Counted from the first letter of the stretch, positions 47,101 to 51,085 are shown. The stretch: 60,000 nt of DNA from Tubulanus polymorphus (GCF_964204645.1 NC_134030.1:15778447-15838446); one strand, 5' to 3'. Translations and numbers: made by a program. The notes: a model not told the origin generated them from the letters alone.

Positions 47101-49522
47101 GTCTTTAAAACTTCCAAAAATAACCAGATAACGAACGAAAAGTGAACGCAATAGCCCGTTGGGACTAGTTCCAAGTGGGCTAAAGATGAACACCTATTAT
47201 GCCTCGTTACCAATTTAATAGGCCCTATGGAAATACTTAGTTATTCTACTATTCAACGCCCCCCGGTGACCATATTCAAAACCCAATAACCTTTTAACTC
47301 ACCACAATCATAGAACATATCATGAACTACAACTTTGCAATTGATCATGGTAACAAAATATACCTAGGTACCAATATAATAAGGAAATACTAGGTTATTC
47401 TACTATTCAATGCCCCCTGGTGACCATATGGAATAACTAATTTCCTTAAAACTCACCACAATCATAGACGACGTCATGAGCTACAACTTTGCAATTGATT
47501 GTGGTAACAAAATGTGTATTGGTACAAATAATTATAGAAATACTAAGATATTGTATTATTCAACACCCCCTGGTGGCCATATACAAAAACCAATGACCTT
47601 GAAACTCACCACAATTATAGAACACTTTATGAGCTACAAGTTTCTAATTGATTGTGGTAACAAAATACGCTTACGTATCAATATAATGTGGAAAAACTTT
47701 ATCCAACCTACGAATGAGCCTACTGATGACACCAAGATGGCCGCCAATTGCGTCATAATTGGCTGATCAAAAATACCTGTCTCAGGTATAACACATCCCT
47801 TTTCAAAGAATACCCATCACAAATTGCAATGAGAAATGGCTAACCAGTAGGGAGCTACAGGACTCAGAATTCGGGCCAAAATTTACATTTTTGGGCACTA
47901 AAAAAGGTCATAGGACGGTCATCTTGAGTCCGATCGACCCAATTTTTGTTATGCTGATGGGCCCTGGGGGGATTCACATACATCTGAAAGATCAAGGTAG
48001 GCCTAATTGATCGAAGCGTCTTCAAAATTTCCCTCAAAAAGTTCAAAAATGTGTAAAAAGTGTTGATTTTGGCGAACAACAATGGCTGCCAGTCAGCCAT
48101 CTTGATTCTGACAGGGCCAGTGTTTGGGCTGAAGATGTGTCTAGGGTAGATATATGTGTAACCTAAATATCAAGACATTACCTTGAAGCGTCTTCAAAAC
48201 TTCCCAAAATGACTGGATTCCGTCAAAAGTGAACGCCCACTGGGACTAAAGTCCCAAGTGGGCTAAAAAGTAGGAATTAGAGGGCACTTGACCTTTAAAA
48301 CACAGCATTTTGAAGCCGTCGGTACAAAGATACGTCAACGGCTATGTTCTAATAGGGCCTACATCGTCAGCAAAAGCCGTTGATTGCCGTGGTGAAATTC
48401 GAACCCTGTAATTACGCACATGCGCATACAAAATCTAGTAGATTTACTTTGAAAAAACGCGATTTCAGTGTGATTTTGAAGTCTCCGGAGACTGTAATAA
48501 ATCAGCGATATTGTTAAGAATGATTTTTATTACCGCGAGTCGCTCGATTGTTGCGACTTGTGCAAGTGCCTAATTAAAAGTTGTCATCGAAATACACTCG
48601 TGAGATGTCTTATTTTTGTCTCATGGTCTCTCATAACAGAGCAAGGAATTTTTCAGTGGCGAGGCTTATTTCTGAAGGGAGTCTGGGGGCCCTCCCCTAG
48701 AAAAATTTTGAAAATTCAATCGCCGGAGGTGCGTTTTGGGGCCATTTCACGGTCTCATTCACAGAAGCATGAGAAGTCGTGAGCCAACCACCTAGTACAA
48801 AGAACAACGAGCTGCTACACGGTATTGTCAGTAACCTGTCTGAGGTTTAGTTTCACGATCGGATATTTTCACAAACCACAGTCAGGAATGGGAACGTCAT
48901 TTTTCAATGAAATCTGACCAATTTGACTGACGAGTAATTTGCCTGGCATTTCATTGTCTCTTAAGATATCCGTCTAATTTTTGTTGTAATCGACGCACAA
49001 CAGATTCGTAGTTTGTCTGATACCTATAACACCTCACCTGACGATCTTAATCCATGTGCAAATCGGCCGTAAAGTAAAGTAAATTTCCGTCGAGTCAACA
49101 GCTGCCATTTTGAAAATTACTGGAGGTATGCACGACTGAGGCCAGGACAACAGCACAAACTAACGAAGCGAAACGACGAAATTGAAAAAATTAAGAAATC
49201 AACACTTATTCACATTTTTCTTTATCCAGAATTTATCATTTCATTATTTATCATGGAAAGCACGAAGATTTGAAATACATGTTTGAAAACCATCAAAAAT
49301 AAAAATTGTCGTTTCGTCTTGGAAGTTTCATATAATTTGTGGAAAAATTAATTAATTTCTCAAAATAATGTTGATAAATCACTCGAAACATACCTAAGAT
49401 TGGATTATTTCGAAATGTACCTGTGTTAGTTCGTGAATTAAGCCATTAATTGTGGACTGAAGTGAATAGAAAGTATATTTTTGAAGTGTTACATTTTTCA
49501 ACCGTGTTTTGGCCATTGTCAT
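8070..49522 (-). CDS. PDSS1 gene, partial (decaprenyl diphosphate synthase subunit 1)
   Basis: PDSS1 is a trans-prenyltransferase. With subunit 2 it adds isopentenyl diphosphate units to make the long side chain of ubiquinone in the mitochondrial matrix. Eight exons (1038 nt, 346 codons) join in one frame: 49522-49421, 45059-44901, 43602-43466, 42165-42024, 22410-22299, 15746-15637, 9832-9638 and 8150-8070. Intron phases are 0,0,2,0,1,0,0 and every intron is GT-AG. The protein carries GKAFRP, DDVID (first Asp-rich motif) and DDLLD (second). Human PDSS1 has 415 residues, so about 45 C-terminal residues are missing; no matching exon is visible left of 8070. Introns range from about 1.3 to 19.6 kb and are filled with repeats. 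Confidence 0.93.
8151..9295. other. PDSS1 intron F-G, most of it
   Basis: I recognise no gene or repeat here. An 89-codon minus-strand ORF (8570-8839, starting [11 protein letters not shown]) matches no family I know and lacks clear splice sites, so it is more likely chance. Confidence 0.5.
9296..9470. repeat. AT-rich dispersed repeat, copy 2
   Basis: Similar to 1-190, with the same TCTCATTGATTT start and the same run of AATTGAATTGGATT-like blocks. It lies in intron F-G. Confidence 0.5.
9638..9832 (-). CDS. PDSS1 exon F (residues 255-319, second Asp-rich motif)
   Basis: This 195-nt exon (65 codons, phase 0-0) carries [13 protein letters not shown], the second aspartate-rich DDxxD motif that binds the Mg-diphosphate, then [20 protein letters not shown], which is nearly invariant in PDSS1. 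The acceptor is ATATCTAG, the donor GTGAGT. It is the most diagnostic exon of the gene. Confidence 0.98.
9833..10628. other. PDSS1 intron E-F, left part
   Basis: AT-rich intron sequence without a recognisable gene or element. It ends at the terminal repeat of the MITE-like element. Confidence 0.5.
10629..11988. mobile_element. MITE-like element with arrays of a TATCCCGGTGATA motif at both ends
   Basis: The ends are inverted: CTGCATTTTTCAAAGCGGTG near 10633 and the complement of CTGCGTTTTTCAAAGCGGTG near 11986. Inside each end are many copies of a roughly 13-bp motif (TATCCCGGTGATA and variants), in both orientations, over 10660-10800 and 11800-11960. Subterminal motif arrays are typical transposase-binding sites of hAT- or CACTA-like elements. 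The centre (10810-11790) has no transposase motif. I see no clear target duplication. Confidence 0.7.
12470..12800. repeat. Pearl-like end plus 66-bp tandem repeat
   Basis: 12478-12560 joins a 3' hairpin-like end (TAGCCTAATGGGAATAGTCC) to a 5' start (CTAGGGGTCCGGGGACAC) as found in the pearl-like elements elsewhere. Next, ATCATGACAATCCATTGAAG and TCTAGGGTAGATTAGTT recur about every 66 bp for roughly three units (12640-12790). Confidence 0.6.
12868..13000 (-). repeat. Penelope-like terminal repeat with degenerate hammerhead motif
   Basis: This segment is the inverted counterpart of 15371-15490. On the minus strand, 12994-12954 has the shape of a hammerhead ribozyme, but the first core box reads CCGATGA instead of CTGATGA and the second AGAAC instead of GAAAC. 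Stem II (GGCTAA/TTAGCC) is intact. It is probably inactive. Confidence 0.6.
13004..13026. repeat. (TA)n microsatellite
   Basis: About 11 TA units. Confidence 0.9.
13456..14117 (-). mobile_element. 5'-truncated LINE fragment (C-terminal end)
   Basis: The minus-strand frame 14117-13653 (154 codons) encodes the tail of a LINE ORF2 beyond the [11 protein letters not shown] then a CNIC..HFLFHC zinc-finger-like motif (Cys-x2-Cys, His, Cys). It has a stop, a short 3' UTR with AATAAA, and a tail of repeated GAATT (13456-13479). Such microsatellite tails are typical of CR1/L2-type LINEs. The 5' part is lost near 14117. It sits between the two inverted Penelope-like ends. Confidence 0.75.
14118..15370. 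other. Unassigned stretch between LINE fragment and Penelope-like end
   Basis: No supported gene. CCGGAATTCCGG palindromes occur near 14275 and 14575. An 87-codon minus ORF (14850-15113) starts [14 protein letters not shown] but matches no known family. Confidence 0.4.
15371..15490 (+). repeat. Penelope-like terminal repeat with intact hammerhead core
   Basis: CTGATGA (15381-15387) is followed by a 6-bp stem II (GGCTAA/TTAGCC) and GAAAC (15407-15411). CGC before the first box can pair with GTG after the second (stem I, one wobble). This order is that of a hammerhead ribozyme with a minimal stem III, the type known from Penelope-like retroelements. The following bases (AAATATATACTCTTCTATTC..) repeat, inverted, at 12868-12953. 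Confidence 0.65.
15637..15746 (-). CDS. PDSS1 exon E (residues about 218-254)
   Basis: This 110-nt exon (phase 1 to 0) encodes [20 protein letters not shown] followed by a [12 protein letters not shown] helix, which places reactive side chains near the growing prenyl chain. The acceptor is TGTTACAG and the donor GTAAGT. Vertebrate PDSS1 has the same block with few changes. Confidence 0.96.
15747..16659. other. PDSS1 intron D-E, first part
   Basis: AT-rich; no gene or clear repeat seen. Confidence 0.5.
16660..16930. repeat. Cluster of CACATGTG palindromes
   Basis: CACATGTG or one-base variants occur at about 16685, 16732, 16760, 16803, 16843 (CACGTGTG), 16860 and 16908, spaced 25-50 bp, with TGTGTGAA/TTCACACA flanks. 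It could be a decayed minisatellite of about 30-40 bp or a cluster of E-box (CANNTG) sites. No coding role. Confidence 0.6.
16931..18344. other. PDSS1 intron D-E, unassigned
   Basis: No recognisable gene. A 109-codon plus-strand ORF (17836-18165, [12 protein letters not shown].. internally) matches nothing I know; it precedes the repeat at 18345, so it may be the decayed start of that unknown element. Confidence 0.35.
18345..18470 (+). repeat. Diverged copy of the 39368-39485 sequence
   Basis: Shared blocks in the same order: TGAAAAACTATG..GTGTATCAA, GAATTTTCGGCACA, GTAAATCGGAT, and TTCTTAACTTTTGAAGTG at the end. In the other copy this stretch is coding-like; here the frame is lost. Confidence 0.55.
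18923..19168 (-). pseudogene. Ngaro-like tyrosine recombinase, N-terminal remnant
   Basis: On the minus strand [17 protein letters not shown] followed by [13 protein letters not shown] resembles the SAM-like core-binding domain of Ngaro/DIRS recombinases, where a (S/T)..TINTxRSA motif is usual. The catalytic domain (Arg, HxxR, Tyr) is absent, so the element is cut off near 18923. Confidence 0.6.
19476..20040 (-). pseudogene. Ngaro-like RNase H and bridge region, frameshifted
   Basis: Reading down the minus strand from 20040: an [16 protein letters not shown] block, then [16 protein letters not shown] (RNase H catalytic Asp), [18 protein letters not shown], and the bridge [21 protein letters not shown] frame change near 19720 leads into [15 protein letters not shown] and [11 protein letters not shown]. 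This order is that of tyrosine-recombinase retroelements. Confidence 0.8.
20317..20643 (-). pseudogene. Ngaro-like reverse transcriptase fragment
   Basis: The frame carries [20 protein letters not shown] then [16 protein letters not shown], the N-terminal palm of the Ngaro/DIRS RT. The catalytic centre (xxDD) is missing; a deletion joins this piece to the RNase H region below 20317. Confidence 0.75.
20860..21123 (-). pseudogene. Gag-like remnant of the Ngaro-like element
   Basis: One minus-strand frame reads an acidic stretch ([16 protein letters not shown]) and then [12 protein letters not shown] and [13 protein letters not shown], a charged low-complexity profile like Ngaro Gag N-termini. 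It lies upstream of the RT in the direction of reading. Assignment rests on order and composition. Confidence 0.45.
21320..22118. mobile_element. Pearl-like element, 5'-truncated
   Basis: It has the core end (CGCTTAGGTATCAATATAATG), the conserved tail (CCAAGATGGCCACCAATTGCG, ACAACAATGGCTGCCAGTCG), an ACGG run near 22050 and the terminal hairpin (TAGGCCGCTGGGACT / GTCCTAAGTGGGCT). There is no ORF of its own. It lies in intron D-E. Confidence 0.8.
22299..22410 (-). CDS. PDSS1 exon D (residues 181-218)
   Basis: This 112-nt exon (phase 0 to 1) reads [19 protein letters not shown] then ..[12 protein letters not shown]. It forms helices of the all-alpha prenyltransferase core; vertebrate PDSS1 has AVLAGD.IL..AS.ALA and QVIEDLVRGEF here. 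The acceptor is ATTTTTAG and the donor GTAAGG. It precedes the 19.6-kb intron in transcript order only by its acceptor. Confidence 0.95.
22411..23152. other. PDSS1 intron C-D, lower end
   Basis: No gene or named repeat seen. Confidence 0.5.
23153..23596 (+). CDS. Uncharacterised ORF
   Basis: An open plus-strand frame runs from 23057; the most natural start is [15 protein letters not shown] at 23153-23155, giving about 147 residues. It is Ser/Asn-rich with a basic middle ([18 protein letters not shown]) and an acidic end ([16 protein letters not shown]). The profile resembles a retroelement Gag, and Gag-like sequence lies on the same strand at 24525, but I recognise no family. It could be chance. 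Confidence 0.3.
   Translation, partial: TMPIMAKEFILAEALFSKPLSQTANAVGGESESTISRTGTVDKNAVNDVLVSGSSRFPQNHGDSAIKLSAKSAWVATICKTRSRTRKLVKNKPPNRGNPSPALEIHDENSHEFDGIEAMILSKLGSLIDSKFEARNKILNMDFPKLT
23597..24200. other. Unassigned intron sequence
   Basis: No gene or repeat recognised. Confidence 0.4.
24201..24842. repeat. 642-bp direct repeat, copy 1
   Basis: Near-identical to 24902-25543 (constant offset 701; only a few single-base differences seen, such as C/A near 24528 and T/A near 24572). It holds the start of a Gag-like frame at 24525. Confidence 0.95.
24843..24901. other. Filler between the direct repeats, copied from the Ngaro-like RNase H
   Basis: After a short T run, 24849-24901 is identical over about 54 bp to 19857-19910, part of the Ngaro-like RNase H region, and in the same orientation. 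Confidence 0.9.
24902..25543. repeat. 642-bp direct repeat, copy 2
   Basis: See copy 1. This copy continues beyond 25543 into more Gag-like sequence, so it is the longer one. Confidence 0.95.
25226..25718 (+). pseudogene. Ngaro/DIRS-type Gag remnant
   Basis: The frame starts [16 protein letters not shown] (basic) at 25226, meets a stop near 25373, restarts [18 protein letters not shown], and shifts near 25465 into [16 protein letters not shown] and [16 protein letters not shown]. The P.NP.(I/L) block is like that in Gag proteins of tyrosine-recombinase retroelements. The first part is also present in copy 1 (from 24525). Confidence 0.55.
25719..26229. repeat. Unassigned sequence with a pearl-like 3' end
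   Basis: 25980-26097 holds an ACGG/ACGA run and a terminal hairpin (TAGCCTACTGGGACT / GTCTTAAGCCGGCTA), a solo or decayed pearl-like end. The rest shows no gene. Confidence 0.6.
26230..27071 (-). mobile_element. 5'-truncated LINE fragment
   Basis: Three minus-strand pieces in order: 27071-26883 ([18 protein letters not shown]), 26856-26479 (a helix-rich region ending [20 protein letters not shown]), and 26448-26230 ([14 protein letters not shown] with Cys and His of a terminal zinc-finger-like motif). This is the C-terminal end of a CR1/L2-group LINE ORF2 with stops and shifts between the pieces. The RT core is absent. Confidence 0.7.
27175..28438 (+). mobile_element. Pearl-like element, complete, four 154-bp core units
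   Basis: Start CTAGGGGTCCAGGGACACC; CAACGCCCyCTGGTGrCC recurs at 27249, 27403, 27557 and 27711, exactly 154 bp apart. Then a conserved tail, an ACGG run (28368-28382) and a terminal hairpin (TAGCCCGCTGGGACT / AGTCCCAAGTGGGCTA). There is no ORF. The build is that of 'pearl' elements of bivalves, which have been tied to Helentron-type rolling-circle transposons; the superfamily link is inference. Confidence 0.85.
28439..28959. other. Unassigned sequence left of the copia element
   Basis: No gene supported. The end (28950-29000) resembles 37888-37945 (TTTACGG followed by GACAGT, after a GGGGCC block), so part is repetitive. Confidence 0.4.
29154..29165 (+). promoter_or_regulatory. Copia primer-binding site
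   Basis: TGATAGCAGAGC differs by one base from TGGTAGCAGAGC, the complement of the initiator-Met tRNA 3' end. It follows a CA (29152-29153) that would end the LTR. Confidence 0.65.
29184..30123 (+). pseudogene. Copia Gag and protease, frameshifted
   Basis: Begins [14 protein letters not shown] at 29184 but is broken within 25 codons. The frame 29491-30123 carries the zinc knuckle [14 protein letters not shown] (C-x2-C-x4-H-x4-C) and the aspartic protease motif AAILDTACT (Asp-Thr in place of Asp-Ser/Thr-Gly). Gag packs the RNA and the protease cuts the polyprotein. Shifts near 29230 and 29500 inactivate it. Confidence 0.85.
30140..31543 (+). pseudogene. Copia integrase, with internal deletion
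   Basis: The N-terminal HHCC finger is split: HKQFGH..(30209) and CEMCLKYKR (about 30311, another frame). The core holds an Asp in VAVDLH, then [13 protein letters not shown] with the second Asp and the Glu. Only about 30 residues separate the first Asp from the WIGNHGAPK block, too few for this family, so a stretch is deleted. A 24-bp coding repeat and a C-terminal domain follow. Confidence 0.8.
31107..31206 (+). repeat. 24-bp coding minisatellite in copia integrase
   Basis: About four units encode S-N-D-N-E-L-T-x each. The motif NDNEL appears once more far downstream (near 32140), in the RT region. Confidence 0.85.
31473..32790 (+). pseudogene. Copia reverse transcriptase and RNase H
   Basis: The RT starts [12 protein letters not shown], has [14 protein letters not shown] (first catalytic Asp), [14 protein letters not shown] and the box [10 protein letters not shown]. 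The RNase H part follows: [20 protein letters not shown], then in other frames [13 protein letters not shown] and [13 protein letters not shown]. The usual SDAS start of the RNase H reads SHSS, so a catalytic Asp is lost. Frame changes lie near 32440 and 32590. Confidence 0.88.
32801..33404. other. Unassigned sequence right of copia
   Basis: A GC-rich patch (32788-32812, CGCGCGG-type) is followed by AT-rich sequence; no gene and no LTR match. Confidence 0.45.
33405..33841 (+). mobile_element. Pearl-like element, left part, interrupted by a LINE
   Basis: A core unit (CAACGCCCCCTGGTGGCC at 33543) and the beginning of the tail end at GAAGCTACAGGA (33841). The same element continues at 36069. 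Confidence 0.85.
33842..35782 (+). CDS. LINE ORF2 reverse transcriptase (endonuclease missing)
   Basis: The frame is open for about 646 codons from the insertion edge (WITAGIKTS.., the linker after the endonuclease) to the stop at 35782; the first ATG is 34277. RT motifs: [43 protein letters not shown] (catalytic Asp), [19 protein letters not shown], and the box FADDS. A C-terminal helical region ends at LQRYLRSTY. All catalytic aspartates remain and there are no stops. Without promoter and endonuclease it cannot move by itself. The clade (CR1, L2, Crack or Daphne) needs a tree. Confidence 0.95.
   Translation, partial: WITAGIKTSIKIKDKLYRKYIGKRSIDSKAKYCKYRNFLNSLLRKSKERYYKEKFLSCQYDPKETWKIINSLLNKTKNKKCNSEFLHNNRVITDELEIANQFNDYFVNIASSLESKIPNSTHDFKQYLGDKNDENFFLSPTYPSEVEEIVSNLQSKPSCGCDNISNKLLKSIISAISSPLTHIFNCSFVTGIVPNIFKIAYITPIYKMGDKFSFSNYRPISVLPSISKVLEKLVYNRLIKFLDKYKILNDRQFGFRKKYSTSSALTYITDKIANSLDNGLITAGVFIDLSKAFDTINHKILNSKLEHYGIRGIPYLWFQNYLTNRKQAVKFNNCLSSTLDINSGVPQGSILGPLLFLIYINDCPSSCKALESILFADDSNFFYSHHDPKFVEYTLNSELANLLQWFRANRLSVNVGKTQYIIFGNKDHIKLTIRLDDQIIKRVDSTKFLGVIFDHNLTWKEHISFTCKKVSRGIGIINRLKYILPSDILKNLYYCFVHSHLHYANLIWGNACKIYLQPLYILQKKALRIITRSDWLEHTSPIFRKLEILKLDDIYRHQIGSLAFLSINLLLPTIFKDFFILRNTQNLRSSRRPMALSIEFAKSKYKYISMKIQGAKFWNSLPEKLKYLDSISNFKIQLQRYLRSTY
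33842..36068 (+). mobile_element. LINE (CR1/L2-group), 5'-truncated, recent
   Basis: The insertion carries one long open frame, a 3' UTR (35783-36040), AATAAA and a (TCA)n tail. TACAGGA flanks it on both sides (33835-33841, 36069-36075) as a target duplication. The 5' cut lies just after the endonuclease domain. Target-primed reverse transcription explains the tail and truncation. Confidence 0.93.
36069..36345 (+). mobile_element. Pearl-like element, right part, truncated
   Basis: Resumes with ACAGGACTAATAATTCGGGC and runs through the tail to GGGCTGAAGATG, where it stops short of the usual ACGG run and hairpin. Unrelated sequence follows. Confidence 0.85.
36346..38090. other. Intron C-D, unassigned, rich in TAGGCCTA
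   Basis: No gene. The palindrome AGGCCT, mostly as (T/G)AGGCCTA, occurs at least seven times between 36850 and 37470. 37888-37945 resembles 28950-29000. Confidence 0.5.
38091..38186. repeat. Tandem pair of hairpins
   Basis: GCGAATCTCAATAGGGTTTT starts two units about 52 bp apart. Each contains AGGGTTTTCTGT and its complement ACAGAAAACCCT with a 6-base loop: a perfect 12-bp stem in the second unit and one mismatch in the first. Confidence 0.85.
38187..38790. other. Unassigned intron sequence
   Basis: No gene seen. A tRNA B-box-like GGTTCAAATCC near 38533 stands alone. Confidence 0.45.
38791..39432 (+). CDS. Uncharacterised repeat-associated ORFs
   Basis: Two open frames (38791-39129, 112 codons; 39154-39432, 92 codons) match no family I know. 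The second is Leu/Ile/Phe-rich and ends [20 protein letters not shown]. Its last 65 bp and the following 50 bp have a diverged copy at 18345-18470, so it is likely part of an unknown repeat rather than a single-copy gene. Confidence 0.3.
39632..39693 (+). CDS. Candidate first exon of an unknown nested gene
   Basis: A short frame [20 protein letters not shown] ends in AG|GTAACG, a possible donor; otherwise it stops one codon later. Upstream (39520-39610) is relatively GC-rich and contains CCGCCATCTTCCGCGG, with a YY1-like CCGCCATCTT. Another possible donor (AAG|GTAACT) follows near 39948. It would lie inside a PDSS1 intron on the opposite strand. No product is recognised. Confidence 0.25.
39694..41809. 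other. Unassigned intron sequence
   Basis: AT-rich. Donor-like (AAG|GTAAGT, 40148) and acceptor-like (TTTCAATTTCAG, 40235) sites fit a plus-strand non-coding transcript, but no coding frame joins them. Confidence 0.4.
41810..42003 (+). mobile_element. Pearl-like 3' tail, next to a splice site
   Basis: Contains AACAACAATGGCTGCAAGTT, a short ACGG run near 41954 and a weak terminal hairpin (TAGCCTACTGG..GGGGCTA). It ends about 20 bp from the donor of PDSS1 exon C. Confidence 0.75.
42024..42165 (-). CDS. PDSS1 exon C (residues 133-180, first Asp-rich motif)
   Basis: This 142-nt exon (phase 2 to 0) encodes [20 protein letters not shown], the first aspartate-rich motif (DDxxD) that binds the allylic diphosphate through Mg, then [13 protein letters not shown]. 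The His at the MHDDVID position agrees with long-chain synthases. The acceptor is CTTTTTCAG, the donor GTAAGT. Confidence 0.98.
42166..43465. other. PDSS1 intron B-C
   Basis: 1300 bp, no recognised gene or repeat. Confidence 0.6.
43466..43602 (-). CDS. PDSS1 exon B (residues 88-133)
   Basis: This 137-nt exon (phase 0 to 2) reads [20 protein letters not shown] then [17 protein letters not shown]. GKxxRP is the first conserved region of trans-prenyltransferases and binds isopentenyl diphosphate. The acceptor is AACTTTTGCAG and the donor GTAAGT. Confidence 0.96.
43990..44036 (-). repeat. Degenerate hammerhead-like Penelope end
   Basis: On the minus strand GGCTGTT/AACAGTC forms stem II and GAAAC is intact, but CTGATGA is replaced by a GAAGA sequence. 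It closely resembles 58588-58632. Confidence 0.55.
44166..44505. mobile_element. 340-bp MITE with TTAA ends (piggyBac-like)
   Basis: Starts TTAACCCATTAGCACT and ends with the complement of TTAACCCATCAGCGCT. TTAA duplications with a CCC start are typical of piggyBac-type elements. No ORF. It lies in intron A-B. Confidence 0.75.
44864..44926 (-). repeat. 32-bp tandem duplication of the exon A splice donor
   Basis: CATACCTGTTTGATGTCAAT occurs twice, 32 bp apart (44864 and 44896). Each holds the exon end GACATCAAACAG and the donor GTATGTT. Use of the inner donor (exon end 44901) keeps the frame. Use of the outer one (44869) adds 32 nt and shifts it. Confidence 0.95.
44901..45059 (-). CDS. PDSS1 exon A (residues about 35-87)
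   Basis: This 159-nt exon (53 codons, phase 0-0) starts after TTTTTGTTACAG. The first half is variable ([13 protein letters not shown]..); the second, [20 protein letters not shown], matches the DPF.L...L..L..DI region just before the catalytic domain of vertebrate PDSS1. The join to exon B continues that alignment ([11 protein letters not shown]). The donor is duplicated (see 44864-44926). Confidence 0.85.
45232..45707 (+). mobile_element. Pearl-like fragment, both ends cut
   Basis: Begins within a core unit and breaks off in the tail at AAAATGTGTA, directly against the next element's start. Confidence 0.8.
45708..46972 (+). mobile_element. Pearl-like element, complete
   Basis: Start CTAGGGGTCCAGGGACACC; core motif CAACGCCCCCTGGTGrCC at 45781, 45935, 46089 and 46243 (154-bp period), then tail, ACGG/ACGA run near 46910 and terminal hairpin. 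It is nearly collinear with 27175-28438. Confidence 0.88.
46973..47183 (+). mobile_element. Pearl-like tail only
   Basis: A second tail (from GTGCCAATTTTGGCGAACAA to the hairpin end) is joined directly after the previous element's end. Confidence 0.85.
47184..48266 (+). mobile_element. Pearl-like element, start missing
   Basis: Core motifs at 47254, 47408 and 47561, then tail and hairpin. The ACGG run is nearly lost (only GTCAAAAGTGAACG remains near 48223). Confidence 0.85.
48267..49420. other. PDSS1 intron 1-A, left end
   Basis: Mostly without recognisable repeats. GGGGGCCCTCCCCTAGAAAA near 48688 resembles motifs near 7283 and 13230. Confidence 0.5.
49421..49522 (-). CDS. PDSS1 exon 1, putative (residues 1-34)
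   Basis: ATG at 49522 (a second in-frame ATG at 49516) opens [20 protein letters not shown] and 14 more codons, ending CAG|GTACAT in phase 0, which fits exon A. The first 25 residues have Lys/Arg and Ser/Thr but no acidic residue, as in a mitochondrial presequence. No homologous sequence supports it, since this part of PDSS1 is not conserved. A 5' UTR exon may start after the AG at about 49634. Confidence 0.5.
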
Positions 49523-49641
49523 CCCTAACGTTGGTACAAGCCCATCTGATTATAAAAAGCTTACCACCAACGATTAGGTAACTAACTACTACGCGGTACG
49601 TACAGCGTGCTTTTGAAAACGTGTCTGTTAAGCAAAAAAGT

Positions 49642-49661
49642 GGGGCGGCTTTAGCCGCCCC
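49642..49661. promoter_or_regulatory. GC-rich perfect hairpin upstream of PDSS1
   Basis: GGGGCGGCT-TT-AGCCGCCCC, a 9-bp perfect stem, sits about 120 bp upstream of the putative start codon. It contains GGGGCGG, an Sp1/KLF-type site, on both strands. Confidence 0.5.
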
Positions 49662-50283
49662 AGTTCCGACGGCCCTGCATTAAAAAATCAATAGTTTCAA
49701 CTTAGACATGTGTCTAATCAAAGGGGGGTGGGGGTTAAAACCAATTAGACAGTTATTATAATTGACGGGACTATCTAATAGTAATAGAAATTTTGAGATG
49801 CTCCCTTTTAGGCCTACAAGAAATAAGAGATCCGATTTTTCAACCTACATTTGTTGGGATTCTCCAAAGCAGGGGAGTACTGCTGTGTAAAGAAGATGTT
49901 TGCAGGTATGCTTTTAAGGCAACACGGCCACAAACACATCGAAACGGGTTGCCGACCAGTTTGAAGGACATGTCCAAGCCAATTCAATTTAAATTTGTTC
50001 GTATAATCCATGAGCACGGTCGATGTTAAATCTCATTCAAACGGAGGCGGTAATAATAATTTCCGACAGAAACCGCCGCCGCACTCTGTGTCGTTTTCGA
50101 CCCGGTCCCAAGAGTGCCATCAAAATGGCTTGTTTGTGATCAAAAATACTGGTACACTTGACCGAAAGCCAGATTTTTTAACTTGACGGCTCGTTCATAT
50201 AACAAAACAGTTCTTCCAAGAGAATTCGAACTAGCTCATTTCGTTTATTTCGACAAGTCTTGCAAAGTCCCAGAACGAGAAGC
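49662..50283. other. Upstream flank of PDSS1
   Basis: Overlapping open frames on both strands at 49793-50029 (78 codons plus, 67 codons minus) have no recognisable product. Confidence 0.4.
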
Positions 50284-50600
50284 ACCATTATGAGTTTTCC
50301 GGTTTGCTCGGCTACCCGTACTGGCGGGGTAGTCTAGAGAGGCCAATGAAAACTCCGGTTTGCTGAACCACCCCTCTTTGCGGGGATGCGGTATGATGTT
50401 TCATCTGACAGTTTCAAGTGGTTAATGGCTGTTTCGTGCTTACAACGATGCTTATTACTTCGTGGTACATGGTGGTTTAAAAAAAGATTTCATAATAACA
50501 CGCTCACTGCGTGGGCTTCGTAGAGAGACCACTACCTGTGACCTTCCCAAATTTCAATTGTCCTGTCCGATTTGGTTTCATCCAATTGAGAGACTGCCTT
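50284..50600 (+). mobile_element. MITE-like repeat D, copy 1
   Basis: About 315 bp with a close direct copy at 59404-59712. It starts CCATTATGAGTTTTCCGGTT, has an internal CCGGTTTGCT duplication followed by small GC hairpins, and ends near CAATTGAGAGAC. No ORF. Boundaries are taken from where the two copies stop matching. Confidence 0.8.
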
Positions 50601-50816
50601 TTCCACTTAGGGCATTTTTGGATCACGTGACAACAAATGGCTTTTGTGCCCCTTCGTCGGGTCCACATGTTTCATTTGAGCTATAGACCACAATGGTGAC
50701 ACCATGATGGTCATTAACTGACCAATTGATATATCCCCGAGTCTGAACACTTGACTTCGAATTTCGGAAATTTACCATAATGTTTGTTTTCAAACTACTA
50801 AGGAATCATCATTGCA

Positions 50817-51085
50817 AATTCATCACTGACCATCACTGACCACCACTGACCAATTGAAACTTCTTGAAAGAACGATATACCGGTACCGCATTTGATGTGA
50901 AACTAGAAAGGATTCGCCATTGAAAATTCATAAATTGACCATCACTGACCACCACTGACCAATTGAAACTTCTTGAAAGAACGATATACCGGTACCGCAT
51001 TTGGTGTGAAACTAGAAAGGATTCGCCATTAAAATTCATAAATTGACCATCACTGACCACCACTGCCCAAGTGAAACTTCTCAAA
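50817..51085. repeat. 108-bp tandem repeat
   Basis: About 2.5 units of TTCATAAATTGACCATCACT..GGATTCGCCATT with period 108. Each has an inner GACCATCACTGACCACCACT repeat. Confidence 0.9.

Noticed and set aside
49793-50029. Overlapping plus and minus ORFs as a first exon
   Set aside because: Neither frame shows a product, and the minus frame lacks a phase-0 donor, unlike 49421-49522.
50817-51085. 83-codon ORF spanning the 108-bp tandem repeat
   Set aside because: The open frame arises because 108 is a multiple of three; the repeat is non-coding in composition.
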